This document shows, piece after piece, positions 5,572 through 5,603 of a DNA stretch of 5,603 bases. The position numbers and the translations under genes are program-made. Source of the DNA: Tannerella sp. GTDB taxonomy: Bacteria; Bacteroidota; Bacteroidia; Bacteroidales; Tannerellaceae. The notes under the pieces were generated by a model. The model saw only the letters and a list, made by a program, of their open reading frames with translations, did no database searches and was not told the origin of the DNA. Positions within the stretch are counted from its first letter, which is position 1. Every line of letters begins with the position of its first letter. The stretch lies in NCBI GenBank assembly GCA_031272655.1, contig JAISTJ010000145.1, positions 1 to 5,603 on the forward strand. Direction: 5' to 3'.

Positions 5572-5603
5572 ACTTTGAACACAAGACGGCAGCGCACTGC
5601 GAG
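5562..5603 (+). CDS. BtrH N-terminal domain protein, start only (cut by window edge)
   Basis: ATG 5562 opens a frame that runs to the window end and gives MEINFEHKTAAHCE. The F-H-(K/R)-x-x-A-H-C-E pattern with its Cys is the N-terminal signature of BtrH_N proteins. BtrH itself is an acyl transferase that moves an ACP-bound side chain in butirosin synthesis. Homologues, often with a DUF4872 region, occur beside dialkylresorcinol genes. An acyl-transfer role in the pigment pathway is plausible but inferred. The start codon lies inside the end of the upstream gene (ATGGAAATAA), so translation is probably coupled. Only 14 codons are visible. Confidence 0.75.
   Translation, partial: MEINFEHKTAAHCE

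Overview
The window looks like part of a flexirubin-type pigment locus (an aryl polyene acid esterified to a dialkylresorcinol) from a Bacteroidota genome, most likely Bacteroidales. The lineage call rests on three things. The darA-like and darB-like genes match the Bacteroidota dialkylresorcinol pair as I remember it. A Bacteroidota-type promoter (TTTG, 20-nt spacer, TAnnTTTG) lies before darA. Shine-Dalgarno sequences are absent throughout. The exact genus cannot be read from the sequence.

Layout: all genes are on the + strand and tightly packed. (1) 3-2048 is the 3' part of a multidomain protein: an MMPL/RND-type exporter half with six membrane segments, a PlsC-type acyltransferase with HX4D and FPEGTR motifs, and a stub of a methyltransferase-like domain. 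(2) 2041-2787 is birA, a biotin-protein ligase without a DNA-binding domain. It overlaps the previous gene by 8 nt and is clearly more AT-rich. (3) After a promoter at 2793-2824 comes darA (2845-3780), then darB (3871-5115), a small helical HTH-like protein (5164-5571), and the first 14 codons of a BtrH-N-type protein (5562 onward).

How they work together (family knowledge plus inference): DarB, a KAS III-like ketosynthase, joins two beta-ketoacyl units. DarA, with a flavodoxin-like N-terminus, aromatises the ring to a dialkylresorcinol. The acyltransferase and exporter probably attach or move the lipid-like product to the envelope. The small protein and the BtrH-like protein are cluster companions of unproven role. 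birA is a housekeeping gene that looks out of place.

The most unusual content is repetitive DNA inside and between these genes. A 26-nt sequence (407-432 and 4518-4543) is identical in two unrelated genes, the exporter and darB. It is read in the same frame in both, giving the peptide DCFVPRND. In darB it is one arm of a 65-nt imperfect palindrome inside a roughly 33-residue extra segment. A third palindrome (3-35) lies in the open frame at the window's left edge. The darA-darB and darB-next-gene spacers, the last codons of darA and part of the exporter insertion are built of short tandem repeats with a strict 7-nt period. Together this suggests repeat families that colonise both spacers and reading frames, comparable to the in-frame palindromic elements of Rickettsia and the heptanucleotide repeats of cyanobacteria.
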